A stretch of DNA of 64,000 bases, from NCBI RefSeq assembly GCF_000708205.1, contig NW_014575548.1:62001-126000 (forward strand), written 5' to 3'. The notes under the pieces are model-generated. The model did not search any database. It saw only the letters and a list, made by a program, of their open reading frames with translations, and was not told the origin of the DNA. Both the position numbers and the translations under genes were made by a program. Source of the stretch: Mixia osmundae IAM 14324. Taxonomy: Eukaryota; Basidiomycota; Mixiomycetes; Mixiales; Mixiaceae. Positions 33,685 through 45,656 of the stretch are shown here, piece by piece; positions within the stretch are counted from its first letter, which is position 1; each line of letters starts with the position of its first letter.

Positions 33685-33807
33685 CTCTGTGACGCTGTTC
33701 GTCTCCAAAATTTATTCGCGACTCGACTCGCGACAAGCTGTCAGTCGACGTGCTGGCCAGCTGGCTTTTCTGCGGTTGCATCATACAACATCGTACAAAA
33801 CCTGGGT

Positions 33808-34963
33808 TCATATGATAGAGACGACTCTCGTCCTGCTGTCCCTGAGCAGAGCAGCATCTATAAGCTCGTCGAGCTCTTTGACTTTGACGAGCGCGAGACC
33901 CATCATGCGCATGATCTCGCGACCAGCAAGGGGTGTGCCGCCCGCTTTGGACAGTACGCAGATCTCCGACTGGGCATTGAGTGTGTACGTGATCTCTCCT
34001 GAACTGATCTGCGTCTCTAACCCAGTGGGATCGATAGCGACGATCGAGCTGCATTGCCTGTTCTTTGAGCCCATGGGAGATGGGTAGAGAAGACATGGAC
34101 GCACTCTGAGGGACTGGCTTGGTTTTCGAAGAACGCAAAGGTGACGCATAATGGTGTGTGATGGATCGCTAGCGGTACGGGTACGCGCTCCTCGAGCGAA
34201 TGCTGCAAAGCTGACGTCAGGATGCCGTGAAGTGAGTAAAAGCGTAAGCGACCTACGATCGTCACATCAGCACCATTCTCGACCGTCACATCGGGCCTTC
34301 TGAAGTGCAGCAACGCAGCCATTGCGGCCAGACAAGCGCAGTCGGCCAGATTGCCATCATCGTTCAGGAAGTGGACATCGACGCGTATCGACCAGACCTG
34401 AGCCTGTGTGAGTTTGCTGCTAGGCTTGGGAGGATGGAAGGGAGTAGACCTTGTCGCCTGCCACTATGCAGAGAGACTCGCGGTCGACTGCCTCTGTCCG
34501 CCGTATGGCTTTCTCAAGCGTTCGCGCAACCAGTATCTCCTCCTCTGTCTGTCTATGGACGCGTGCTGGCTGTCAGCTGCCCGCGAGGAACGGATGCCAG
34601 AGCAGACGGGCCTGTTCATCTCGTATGCGGCCGAAGCGAGTGGCGTGACCTCTGTCGAGATGACGAGAAAGCCTTCGTAAGGTCTTTCTGGCGGCGGTCT
34701 GACCACTTCCGCAGAGACTTGCGCCATCACTCTGCCCTTCTTCTCATCAACACGGGAGCTTCCCAGAGGAGTCTGAATGCCGAGGTAGAAGAAGAAGCTT
34801 GCCTTGTCTTGCCCATCGAACATGTCACCGAGCCGAGCTCTGCTCCAAAAGAGAGCGAGACGGTGCGTGTGTCGGTGAGCGTGCGTCCATCGAGTCGGCG
34901 GCCTTGTGCGAGTGCTGAGAGTGCGAAGCTCGACTCGACTGTCGATAGGGCAGTCTCTCGCAT
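33808..34963 (-). CDS. RRP45: Exosome subunit Rrp45 (RNase PH fold)
   Basis: Exons read on the minus strand as 34963-34803, 34731-34608, 34548-34450, 34403-34257, 34202-34101 and 34062-33808 (295 aa). Rrp45 is a catalytically inactive RNase PH-type ring subunit of the RNA exosome. The N-terminus MRETALSTVESSFALSALAQ and GRRLDGR match the family start. Further blocks are AQVSAEVVRPPPERPYEGF, ILVARTLEKAIRR, LHFRRPDVTVENG, HSLEERVPVPLAIHH and GEITYTLNAQSEICVL. The first intron uses a GC donor (ACAAG|gcaagc). The last junction (34063-34100, only 38 bases) is uncertain; other acceptors in that stretch would change about ten residues. Confidence 0.9.
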
Positions 34964-35118
34964 CCAGCTGATCCTCCCCGCGCTGCCTGACGCCCGGCTC
35001 TTTGCGCTGATCGATGGGTTCAGCTTGAGCTCTCACAAAGATCCTCCTCAGCTCGGCTTGATCACGCGTAACGCGCACGAGCCCGTCAGAGTAGTAAGTA
35101 GATCGATCAGCTGGCAGG

Positions 35119-36852
35119 ATGAGCACAGGCAGGACACCGGAGATGGCCAGCCTGAGACCGTACGCAGTCGACCCGCCACTGGACGATTGGTCCTTCCCCA
35201 GCGCTTCCTCCTCTGCGCGCAACCCGCCAAAGTCATCGGGCAGCAGCATAAGGCCTCAAGCCTCATCAGCGAGCGCGGCAGCGGGAATCCAGTTCACTTC
35301 AGACATTCCACCGGGCAGGGGAAGGTATGCGCCTGTCGGTCCACCTCAGAGTATGGTAGCAGGACTAGAAGGGACGGATGACGGACGACCTTTTCGACCG
35401 AGTGATGCTATCAATATATTCGTCTACTCTGCTTCCATCTCTTACGCTTCCGTCGCTGCCGTCATGCCGTTCGAAGTGGCAAAGCTGTTGCTTCAGATCC
35501 AATGGGTTCCCAAGGACGATCAGGAGATCGTGACGCGTGAGATCCCTGGTCTGGACGAGGGAGCAGATTGGCAAGCTCGCGACGAACAAGAGGTCAGCCA
35601 TCCATCGCACTCTCCCTCCACATGTCTTGTTCTCACACGTAGGTTCTGTGTAGCTTCATACAGAAGAAGAGACAGAAGCCTACTTTGCCGATCTCACAAC
35701 GCGTCCCTTTGCCGCCAGCTTTCACGGGTCCATACCGCCCGACTATCCGCTCGGCCAACACGGCACGGGCGCTCTCTCACCTCGTCGATCAAAGCCCGAT
35801 CGTGATCCTGCTGGCTACATCATCAGGCGATCTATCTACGATGAGAACTTGAGACCCGACTATGTTTTGCCCGCAAGGATCGATACGGGCGTTTGGGATA
35901 TGTGCAAAGCCCTCGGAGGCTGGCAACCGGAAGGCTGGAGCAGTCTCTGGAAAGGTTCGTCGGGCTACTGTGTCGAGTTGCAGCATGACTCAAGACAGTC
36001 TTGCCGTGAACAGGCTTGTTCACAACTTGGGCGAGCGATGTTCTCGAGTCGTTCATGCATCCTGTCATATCCACCATCTGCTCTACCGCTTTCAACGTTT
36101 CCGGACCCTTGGCCAGTCTGCCACTAGTCCATACGCCCTACCCAGCCCGACCGCTCGCAGTAGCAGTGGGAGCCTACACGCTCACCACCGTCCTACTCTC
36201 GCCGCTCGATCTCGTCCGAACGCGACTGATCGCCCAATCTGCCCAAGTTCGCCACAAGAAATACAGCGGGCTCGTGGATGCTTTCCAGACCATTTCGAGA
36301 GAAGAAGGAGGATACTGGGGCATGTTCATGCATTCGCAGCTCCTTCTGCCTACTGTCATTAGCGGCGTCGTTCGATCACTTCTCCAGTATGGCGGTCCCC
36401 TCCTCATCGAGCGTTGGCTGGGCATCAGTCCGACAGAAAACCCAGTAGCATTCCTCTTTCTCGAAATGGCAGTGTCTACCGCAGGCCTACTCATCACTTT
36501 GCCCATCGAGACGATCCGGAGGCGCTTGCAGATCCAATCTCGTTCTCCCACGAAGCCCGCTCAGGCTACACTAGCGGGTCCTGTTCCGACTCTGATGCCT
36601 TATAGAGCTTGCGTCGAAATAAGACCCACGCCTTATGTGGGCATGATTGATGCCGCTTGGCGAATCGCAACGGAAGAAACTGGCAAATTCCCAAGCAATC
36701 AATCGAAATCGATCGCTTCCGTCGGACTCTCCAGCTCTGGCGTAGCGCAACTCTATCGCGGCTTCACGATTGGCTTGGGGTTCAATGCTACTGTTGTCCT
36801 ACTCGGCCTCATTACGGGCAAGACGGGTACAGCAGAATGGTCAGAGATGTGA
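35119..36852 (+). CDS. UGO1: Mitochondrial fusion protein Ugo1
   Basis: Exons 35119-35592, 35654-35954 and 36014-36852 (537 aa from 35119; 529 aa if translation starts at MASLRPY, 35143, which resembles other Ugo1 starts). Ugo1 is an outer-membrane protein of the mitochondrial carrier superfamily that links the dynamins Fzo1 and Mgm1 during fusion. The N-terminal third is disordered and carries the RPY motif. Carrier-type signatures appear twice in degraded form: SPLDLVRTRLIAQ and LPIETIRRRLQIQ. The block GWQPEGWSSLWKG|LFTTWASD is typical of Ugo1. It is divergent from RRP45 with about 155 bases between starts. Confidence 0.88.
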
Positions 36853-36935
36853 TCTTTTGCTTGTTTGTTACTCATTTCTGTATGCCATTTTGGATGCACA
36901 ACAAGAGAACGCTCCTCGAACTGGACCATCCTGGT

Positions 36936-39782
36936 TCATGAGCCTCCGAGTCGATAGTCTGGTTCGCCTCGTCGTCCGGCTACCCGTTGAGCTGGACTAT
37001 TCGAGCGGGGTCGCGCGGGACCGCCTCCAAAACGCATGGGTAGATTGAGTGTCGCCAGTACGTCCAAAAGGGGGCGATGATCGAGCACAGGTCCATTGAA
37101 CTGATGTGCAAATGGTAGGATACCAAGAAGGAATGCGACACCTTCTGGCAAGCCCCGCGCAAGGCCGTTCTGCGTCGGCGTGTCTGCTCTGCTAGGCACA
37201 ACAGGCTGACGACGCTGTGTCGTACCGAGCGGGGAGGGCGATGGTCCCCGAGCGGGATCGTCCAGACGGGCACGCTTGAGCAGTCCGTTTGCTGCTTTCG
37301 CTTTCTCCTCTGATCTTGCTCGCTTCGTTGTGGTATCATATTCGCCAGATTCGGGTGAGAGCGGTCGGATCTCATCGACCAAGAGGTGCTTGCCTAGATC
37401 GCGAGTCTTAATCTCGTCCAGACCGCCGAAACTCAGCCGATCGGCAAATCGAGTCACAGCATCTTCGTCCGGATACGCTTCCGCAAAGCGCACTTCGAGC
37501 TTCTGCACCGCAGCAAGATCGCCATACAGACTCTCGTAGCGCATCATACGATCCCAAAGCGGTCGAACTTGTTCTGCCGCAATCTTGCTGATTGAGCGTT
37601 CGAATAATGCGCGAAGGTTTTGATCATCGTTGCGGGCTTTGAGGAAATCGAAGTAGCGGTTGACGTACTCAACGTCGTCGCCGAAGCGCTTGACACCGAA
37701 TTCGAAGATATTCGTGGCGATCTGCGCTTCTTTATTCCAATGATACTCGGCCAGCGCGGAATGCTCTACGGTTTGCCAGATCAGATGTGGCGACTTACGC
37801 GATCGACCAAAGACATCTCTTGCAGCCATGAAGCCCTGCGCAAGAGATTCCGTAAGCGCTTTCTGGGCAGACATCGACAAACATACCTCTGCTCTACGGG
37901 CATATTGGCATTCCATGATGCAGGCGAGCGAGAGGCTCTTTTTCAAAGACAGCAAAGCTGGCTTGTTCTTCTCGATGATGGCATTTTTGATGGCTATACT
38001 GGCTTGTGCTCCTCCTGACGCTTGCGCATCGTCATGGTCTTCTGTAAGCTGAGCTTCGTTCTCCGCCTCGTTCGCTTTGACTTGCGTCAAAGCACTCGCT
38101 ACTTCGTCTTCAGTCTGACTTTGGTGGCGTACGATCTGCTGAGTTATACTGTCTTGAAGACTGCGGTAGATCTGATGTATTGCCGGCGAAGCTTTGGTTT
38201 GCAATTCCTCTTGCTCGGCCCATGCGAAGTTCAGCAGCAGACTGAAGCGATGATGAGCTTTGCGGTCGAAGACAACCCTCGTGAACTCACCTGGAAGGAC
38301 AACAGCCGGCTCCAGTCTTGAGCAGCGTGAGGGCATCGTCTGCTTTTTGTACAGCGAGCTGACGCGTTGCCGCCATAAACCTTTGCCATATGGTGAGCAA
38401 GACCCAAGAAGAGCCGACAGCGCGCTCACCAGATTTCAGGGTAAAACCTGACATGCATGAGAGCCTTCTTGTATGCAAACGCGATACGGCTTTGCAAATC
38501 TTCGGGATCATCTAGCTGAAGTGGGTTGCTCTCTTCCCATTTGAGATATTTGCGCCATCTCGCGAGCGTCGTGCAATCCTCTTCGTTGCTCCAGTCAGGC
38601 CGCAAAGGCAATACGTCGATTCGCAAGAGACCTTCGAGCATGGGCCGCAATTCTCGTACGGCTGTTCGGGCTGCCGTATATCCTGTCTGACGCTCCGCAA
38701 GGAATCGCTTGGCCTGCGCTCATGGATAAGTACTGACGCAGCCACGCAATGTCGACAACTGACTGTCATGCGGTTGAGTCCATGCTCGAAGTGATTGTAA
38801 TCTGTCCAGATGGCCTCAATGTCGTACAAAGGGATAACGACGGCGGTCTGATAGGCTCTTCTGACAGTGTCATTGGTCTGTTGTTGCTGGTACACCGCAC
38901 CCAACTGTCCGATCGGTCCGCGCGTTATGCAATCAAACACACATCCAGGGGGCAGCAAGGGAAAAGCAAAACAAGATCAGTCTTGAGCTTGGTCTGCCAA
39001 TCAGCAAGTGAGGAATAGCGTACGTCGCCTTCTTTTAGGAATTTGATATAATCTGACCAGATTGAGCCCGAGGCAGGATCGACACCGACGTGGGTCAGCG
39101 CATACTCAAAAGCGGCCTTGATCGTCGTTCTGGCCTCAGTCGCTTTCGCTTCGTCGGCTGCCTGGATGGGGTTCCTCCGTCTTACGTATGTGATGTAGAA
39201 GCTCCATAGTTGCACACTCGGCGATGATTTTAAGCAAGTGGTGAAGATGGCTTCCACGCGGTCAAAGAGATCGTGGGACAGCTCCAGGTCGGCGTAGGCA
39301 ATCCACTCTTGAGGAGCATGAGGAAAGACGGTGAAAAATTCATCATACACCTCTCTCGTCCTTTCTAGGTCACCCTTTTGGAGTGCGTCATCGATGAGCG
39401 CTCTCCAGGCTTCACTGTCTACCGGATCACGCTCGATACGCTGCTTGAGTTGACCCAACTTGGTCGTGGGAACGCTCGCGGTCGTCATGGCTTTCCGCTT
39501 TGCTGATGACTTGGCCTCTGTCTTCTCAGCTTTGACGGTCACACCAGGTTCGGACTTGATGATCGACTCCGGGATAGCGGCTGTGTCAGCAGTCGGCTCA
39601 ACAACGGGCGCTTGTGTTGCAGCAGGCGAGGTCGCAGCATTGGAGATCACAGTCGATGCTTCGGGCGACAACGACGTTTTGTTGTCGAGGTTCGAGCCAT
39701 TGTCGAGAGTGGTGTCTATCATGGCCTCACTCTGCTCATCTGCACCTTCTATCGGTGCCGCGAGCAGATCTGCGCCCTCCAT
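36936..39782 (-). CDS. RNA14: mRNA 3'-end processing protein Rna14 (CstF77)
   Basis: Six exons read on the minus strand: 39782-38973, 38904-38764, 38713-38430, 38380-38291, 38241-37887 and 37835-36936 (859 aa). Rna14 is the HAT-repeat scaffold of cleavage factor IA. HAT repeats are clear: DSEAWRALIDDALQKGDLER, EWIAYADLELSHDLFDRVEA, AARDVFGRSRKSPHLIW. The C-terminal monkeytail region is LPEGVAFLLGILPFAHQFNG. The 51-base intron 37836-37886 is stop-free and in frame, but splicing gives YARRAEGFMAARDVFG as in orthologues. The first junction near 38905-38972 is the least certain; alternatives alter only a few residues. The ATG used is the first with a plausible acidic N-terminus. Confidence 0.9.
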
Positions 39783-39908
39783 GTTGTGATCACGGGCTGC
39801 GCGCAGGGTGATGAGCAAAGTGGTTTGGCGCGTATGATTCAAGTGAACAGCTACGAATTTCATCTGATGGATGCACGCTGCGCGGAGGCTCCTGAGATGA
39901 TGTGATCC

Positions 39909-41614
39909 ATGGAGTCGCTCTCTATTCTTACATCGCCTCGCCGTGGTGCAGGTACACCTGCAAGAGGCTACAGTGCCCGTTCCTCGGTGGAGCAACCAGC
40001 AGAAGAAGTACTCGTCGATGACGAAGCCGAAGATGTCAGCTCAGCTTTCATGCTCAGATTGGCCGTCGTAGCAGGCACAGGCGGCAAGTCGGTCCGCTGA
40101 AGCACTGATGGACACTCTCACGAGCGAGCGAACTGCAGGACTCCTGTTCGGCATAGATACCGGCATCATCGCGTCTGTACTCGTCACAATTGGGGATGAT
40201 CTCGGCCAAGAGCTGTCAGAGGGCCAGCAAGAGATGATCGTGTCTGCGACCATCTTTGGAGCCATCCTGGGCTCACTGGCAGCAGGCTTGCTCAGCGATT
40301 GGATGGGAAGGAAGAAGACTGTACTGCTCGCAAGTGTATTCTTCACGATTGGATCACTCGAGCAAGCCGCGTCCCAAGTCGTCAAAGAGCTTGTTCTGGG
40401 CAGGGTCATCGTCGGCCTGGGCGTCGGTATAGCCTCAATGGTCATTCCAGTCTACTTTGCCGAGCTTGCACCCGCACGGTTCAGAGGCCGACTTGTCTCT
40501 GCGCTCGTCGTACTCATCACGGGCGGTCAAGTGCTCGCGTATGTCATTGGCGCTGCTTTTGCCAACGTACAACACGGATGGCGATGGATGCTCGGCTTAT
40601 CTGCTGTGCCACCGATACTCCAGCTGATCATGTCGTTCTCCCTGCCAGAGACGCCGAGATATCTGCTCAAGATCGGTCAGCTTGCGCGTGTGCGACAGGT
40701 CCTAGCGAGCGTATACCCAGCCCTGACCGAAGATGACGTGCAAGCGAAAGTAGATGCCATGCGACTTGCCATGGACAGTGAGTCCAGAGAAAAGCCAGGA
40801 ACGAGAGAAGCGTTCAAGAGGCTCTGGAGTGATTTGGCCAACCGCCGTGCTCTCATTGTCGCCATCGGTCTACAATTCTTCCAGCAAGCGACAGGCTTCA
40901 ATACGCTACTATACTACTCAGCTGTACTGCTCAAGTCTGCGGGCTTCGACAAGCCAGCTGCAATGGCCATCTTTATCGCTCTATCAAATTGGTCAGTCAG
41001 GCTCTCGCTTCGGATGTCTTGCTTAAGGGGCCCGACAGGATATGTACAATGATTGCTCTCCGACTCATTGACAGAGTGGGCCGACGCACGATGCTCTTGC
41101 GCACGCTAGCGAGCATGACAGCGGGAGCTGCCCTGCTCGCATTCAGTTTCATCTTCATCAACACTCACCAGGCCGTCGATTTGCAAGCAAAGGGTGCATC
41201 TGCCTGGGCCTACCTCGCGCTGATAGGAATGATATGGTTCTGCGCTTCTTATGCGCTCGGTCTGGGCAACATCCCATGGCTCGTACAGAGCGAGATCTTC
41301 GCTTACGATGTCAGAGCGCTTGCTAATTCGCTAGCCACAGCCACAAATGTGGGCCTTTTCTCGCAAAATGCGCAGAAAGATCCTCATGAAATCCGCAGTG
41401 GATCGCCAATTTCGTCGTCGCTTCGACGTTCTTGCATCTGACGGCTGCCATCAGTCCAGCAGGCGCATTCTTCCTGTTCGGCCTGTTGACCATCTGTGCT
41501 CTCATCTTCGTGTACCTGCTGCTGCCAGAGACTAGAGGTCTCGATCTCGAAAGCTGTCGGAGACTCTTTGATTCGAGCAGCACAGCGGACTATACGGAAG
41601 TCGCAACGAGTTGA
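39909..41614 (+). CDS. Major facilitator sugar/inositol transporter
   Basis: Exons 39909-40083, 40139-40991, 41039-41348 and 41399-41614 (517 aa), with about twelve helices. Sugar-porter signatures are present: GGLLFGIDTGIIAS, DWMGRKKTVLLAS, PETPRYLL, LIDRVGRR and LPETRGLDLE. The pattern is close to fungal myo-inositol transporters (Itr type), though substrate cannot be set from sequence. The first intron starts with GC (gcaagt) and joins VVAGTG to GLLFG; no GT donor gives this. It diverges from RNA14 with a 126-base shared promoter. The C-terminal tail is short. Confidence 0.9.
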
Positions 41615-41668
41615 TGCTCAGTCTGCAAATGTCATGTTGCTTGTGCAATTATGCAATCACATCATGTA

Positions 41669-43744
41669 TCACTTGTTGGAACTCGCAATGGGCACACCCG
41701 TCGTCGTCAGATGGGTATTCTCGAGCGCATCCTGAACCTCGCTCGCAATATCACTGACGTCGGCTGTGATGCCACTGGCGGCGGACAAGACGGCCAACAG
41801 CGATGCCGCAGCTGCATCTTCATCGACGCCTACGCCCCAAGAGGTCTTGCCGGTCGAGTCAAGCAGTTCGACATATGAGGCAGCTTGCACATGAGTGCCC
41901 TCGCCAATGCCATGCTCTGCGTACTCTTTGATGGACACGCTGAGATTGAAGTGGATCTTGAGGGCATCCAATAAGGCGGACACGGCACCGTTGCCCACTC
42001 CTCGGACCTTGACCTCCCGTCCTCTATCGAGAATGATGCCCGACAGACCCCTTTGCTTCTTTGAGCTCGCTTTGATCAGATCGCTCAGACCAGATCTGGG
42101 TCCAACAGGCGATGCAGATTTTGGCGAAGTACTGAAGCTCGAGCTGACATTGTCCAGCGTGTAGTCGACCAAGATAAACCTGCCCTCGTAGCCCTCGCCG
42201 AGATGATACGTCGCTCTGAAACTCTTCTCGATGTCTTCTGTAGTCATTTCCTTGCCCGTTCGGTCTGCGACTTCCTGGATGACTTGGTAGAACGCAATCT
42301 GCATTCGCCTTGGCAGGTCAAGCTGCAGTGACTGTTGGACGAGGTAGGCGACGCCTCCCTTGCCAGACTGGGAGTTGACTCGGATGACAGCTTCATAATT
42401 CTGTCCAATATCCGCAGGATCAACGGGTAGATAGGGAATGTTCCAGAGGTGTGCGCCTGTTGCCTTTGATTTCGCAAAGCCCTTCTTGATAGCGTCTTGA
42501 TGACTGCCAGAAAAGGCAGTGAAGACGAGATCTCCAGCGTAAGGATGCCTCGGATGAACTGGCAAATCGTTGCACTTTGTGACAGTCTCGATGACAGAGT
42601 AGATGTCCGAAAAGTCTAGTTCGGGTCTGACGCCTTGCGTATACAGATTGAGAGCGAGGTTGACGATATCGACATTGCCTGTCCGTTCGCCATTACCGAA
42701 CAGACAGCCCTCGACGCGTTGACCGCCGGCCATGAGCCCGAGCTCTGTTGCAGCAATGCCCGTCCCTCGGTCATTGTGCGTATGTAAGGATATAACGACA
42801 TGGTCGCGGTTATGGATATGCCTGCAAAAGTATTCGATCTGGAGTATCGAGGCTTGTCAGCCTGGCACGAGCCGGGAGCTGGACGCACGCACCTGATCTG
42901 CATAGTGATTGGGAGTGGCGACTTCGACTGTTGCAGGCAGATTGAAGATGATAGGATTCATCTTCGAGCGATCTCGTCCCTTATACCATTCTGCCTGGAC
43001 GGCATTGCATATCTCGACTGCAAAGTCCTCTTCGGTCTGCGTAAACGTCTCTGGGCTATACTCGAACTGCCAATCAGTTCCTTGAACGCCTTTTTGCCGT
43101 GACTCGGCCTCGTCGGCGTCGACGAGACTGCGTAGGTAAGTGACATGTCGCGTCGCCAGATCAATTGTAGCTTGCTTGTCGTTGTTGAAGACGACCGAGC
43201 GGAACAAGGGGGAAGTGGCGTTATACATGTGGAAGATGGCTCGCTTGGCACCCTTGACGCTTTGGAAGGTGCGATGTATCAAGTCTTCTCGAGCAGGCGA
43301 GAGAACTTGCAACCATACGCCCTCTTTCTCGCCCAACTTTTTTTCGATGATCGATCTCACAAAGCCAAAGTCGGTCTCTGATGCAGCAGGATAGGCTACT
43401 TCCACCTCTTTGAAGCCCACTTTGACGAGCTAGACGATGACTACATGTCAGCTCTCTGGCGCGAGGGTATAAGACGTTACGAACGAGCTGGAAGAAGCGT
43501 GTCTTTTGTTCTACCGTCATAGGATTGACGAGTGCCTGATTGCCATCTCTGAGATCCGAAGATAGCCATCTGGGAGCTTCGGTGATCTGTCGGCTTGGCC
43601 ATTGCCTGTCCGGCAGGTTTAATGGCTTGAAAGCTCTGTTGAGCGCAACACGGCAGGAGAGCGCAGACAAGCAGCCCAGTCAGCTCTGATAGGTATGTTT
43701 GATCACTTCCCGCACCTGTACTTGACAGAGGGATCGTCCAACAT
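41669..43744 (-). CDS. LEU4: 2-isopropylmalate synthase
   Basis: Exons read on the minus strand as 43744-43716, 43635-43485, 43429-42893 and 42838-41669 (628 aa). The enzyme condenses 2-oxoisovalerate with acetyl-CoA in the first step of leucine synthesis. Visible motifs are the start [20 protein letters not shown], the substrate/metal motif [26 protein letters not shown] and [12 protein letters not shown]. The C-terminal LeuA regulatory domain (leucine feedback) is complete, with [14 protein letters not shown]. The small first exon has no obvious mitochondrial presequence, so this form may be cytosolic. Its stop lies 54 bases from the stop of the convergent transporter gene. Confidence 0.95.
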
Positions 43745-43986
43745 GTCGGCAGACAACGCACAAAAAGCGCTGGCCTCTATGACTCAAATCCACAGCGCGT
43801 GCTGTGCACGTCAAATGTATTGTAGCGATGCCCCAAAAACATCATGCATCACGACACAAGATGGCCTCTGACTGAACGCATGCTCTACACTGAGAACGAC
43901 TTGGGAGATGATCAGTGCGCGCTATCTGAGTAAGCTGGGCAGACGCTATCGACTCTATAGCCCAGAGCCTGACGGTCGCGTCGAGT

Positions 43987-45444
43987 TCAATGCTCGCTGC
44001 ATAGAGCTGCCCGGCATCCAGCGGTCGCTTCTTCCGTACAATCGTCGCGCAGACAAGAGACGGGTCCGGCAGCTCTCTCGACGGTGTCTGCGATCCACAT
44101 TGCCAGTTTATGAAACTGGTTCTCGATGCTGCGCCCGAGAGGCTGGTAGCGTCGCTCTTCGAGTTTGAGCATCACGATCGGTTCGACCTTGTACGTTGCA
44201 GTATGATCTGTGCCCGCGTTACTCGCCATGAGGTCGCAGAAGACTTTGTAGGCGTACTCTGACGCTCCCTGCAAGCTATAGCCCAGCTTTGTCAACGGCG
44301 GACCCGAGGCAGTAGCCACAGATTGGAAACTGCTTACGACTGTAGTCATGTACAAGTCGCTGAAATTGGTCGGTAGCATCCTTGTCAAGCGCAGTAGAGA
44401 CGTAAATGCGGGCCCTTTCTCGAACTTCGACGGTCTCACCATCAGGCACAGAGCGCTGATATGTGGCTTGCGGGCACCATATCGACCCAAAGGGCAAAGG
44501 CGCATGTCGAAACAGGTTGACATGGCGTCGCCAGACTTCTTGCTGCTCCGATGTTGTCAATCGGGCGAAGAGCTGACGAGTGTGGGACCATAATTCACCT
44601 GTCCCTCATTGTTGGGTGGACGCAGCGGATCGCGGATGGGTTCGTAGACGAGATTGTCAGCAGGGTGGCTTTCCGAGTTATGGGTGGCTACGAATCTGGT
44701 GATGATATTGTAACATTGCCTGCAGACGATCAGGTTGCCTTTCATGCTAGGTACTGCGGGATTTGCGGCCTCTACAATGTGTATCGGCTGATATTTGTGA
44801 CCGAACGAGTTGTCATACGTGTCATACAATTGGTGATAGCAAGTCGAGCAACATATCTTTGCTGCCTTTAGTGCGCGTCGAGCGGTTTAATGACGGTGGT
44901 CATACTGAAGATTGGACCAGACTGCAGTCCAGACTCTATCGCTATTGGCGATCGCTGACCAGCGCATGTTAGTACGTGCCAAGTTGATCAGACTGAATGG
45001 CCACGCATGACCGGCTGCGATGGCGATATGCTCGAGTATCTCGTCGGGTAGCCTATCAAAGTATGTCGAGCTGGCTCGAACAGGCGGTCTGCGGCTATAA
45101 CGCGCAAGGTACTTGTTCGAATGGGCGAGTGCAGGACCGACTTGATCGTCACCATCACCAACGCACTCTCGATCGACCGTAAGCCAGGAGATAGGCCCGT
45201 GTGCTACCCAACAACCGGAAAAGGGATGGTGGCACACGAAGGAATACGAGTTTTCCCTCTCCAGATCGCATGACTCTGACCGATCTGTCCTGCTGAACAC
45301 CCCTAACTCTTCATGCATGCCATACTCGGCGTGACTGTCGTAGTTCTCTGCGCAGAGAATGCGCTTTCGTCGAGCTTGTGATGTCTGCTGCATGATGAGG
45401 TATGACTGTGCGATGGAGCAGAGGCCAGGTTGCGAGCAAGTCAT
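43987..45444 (-). CDS. F-box protein with C-terminal cysteine cluster, paralogue 2
   Basis: Minus-strand gene of about four exons: approximately 45444-44930, 44890-44595, 44538-44340 and 44256-43987. The order of parts matches the plus-strand gene at 27379-29129: F-box (FDRLPDEILEHIAIAAG, then ANSDRVWTAVWSN), CxxC pairs (CCSTCYHQLYD...LIVCRQCYNI), a QEVWRR...FGSIWCPQ block, and the C-terminal cluster VSCLRDDCTEEATAGCRAALC. Here the protein stops soon after ALCSEH, lacking the extra His/Cys tail of paralogue 1. The N-terminus is uncertain, with ATGs at 45444 and 45393 both possible. The first and third junctions are approximate because more than one splice choice keeps the frame. Confidence 0.65.
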
Positions 45445-45656
45445 GCTGAGTGAGCCAGGCTCGCCGAGGACACGCAGCCCTGGCCCTGGCGTCGGAGCGG
45501 CATTCTCTGCTACACAACAATGCAAATCGAATAGTGGCTGAGAAGCTGGGCGGGTTGAGGGTGTGAAGGTGAAAGGCACAGGCGCAGTCTGCCCCGAAGC
45601 TCGAAATGTCAATCGCCAGAAATTTGGAGACCGTGTGACGTACCGACGACGACGAG

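Noticed and set aside
34464-35249. 261-codon minus-strand open frame
   Set aside because: Part of it is RRP45 exon 2; the remainder covers intron and the UGO1 start in a shadow frame.
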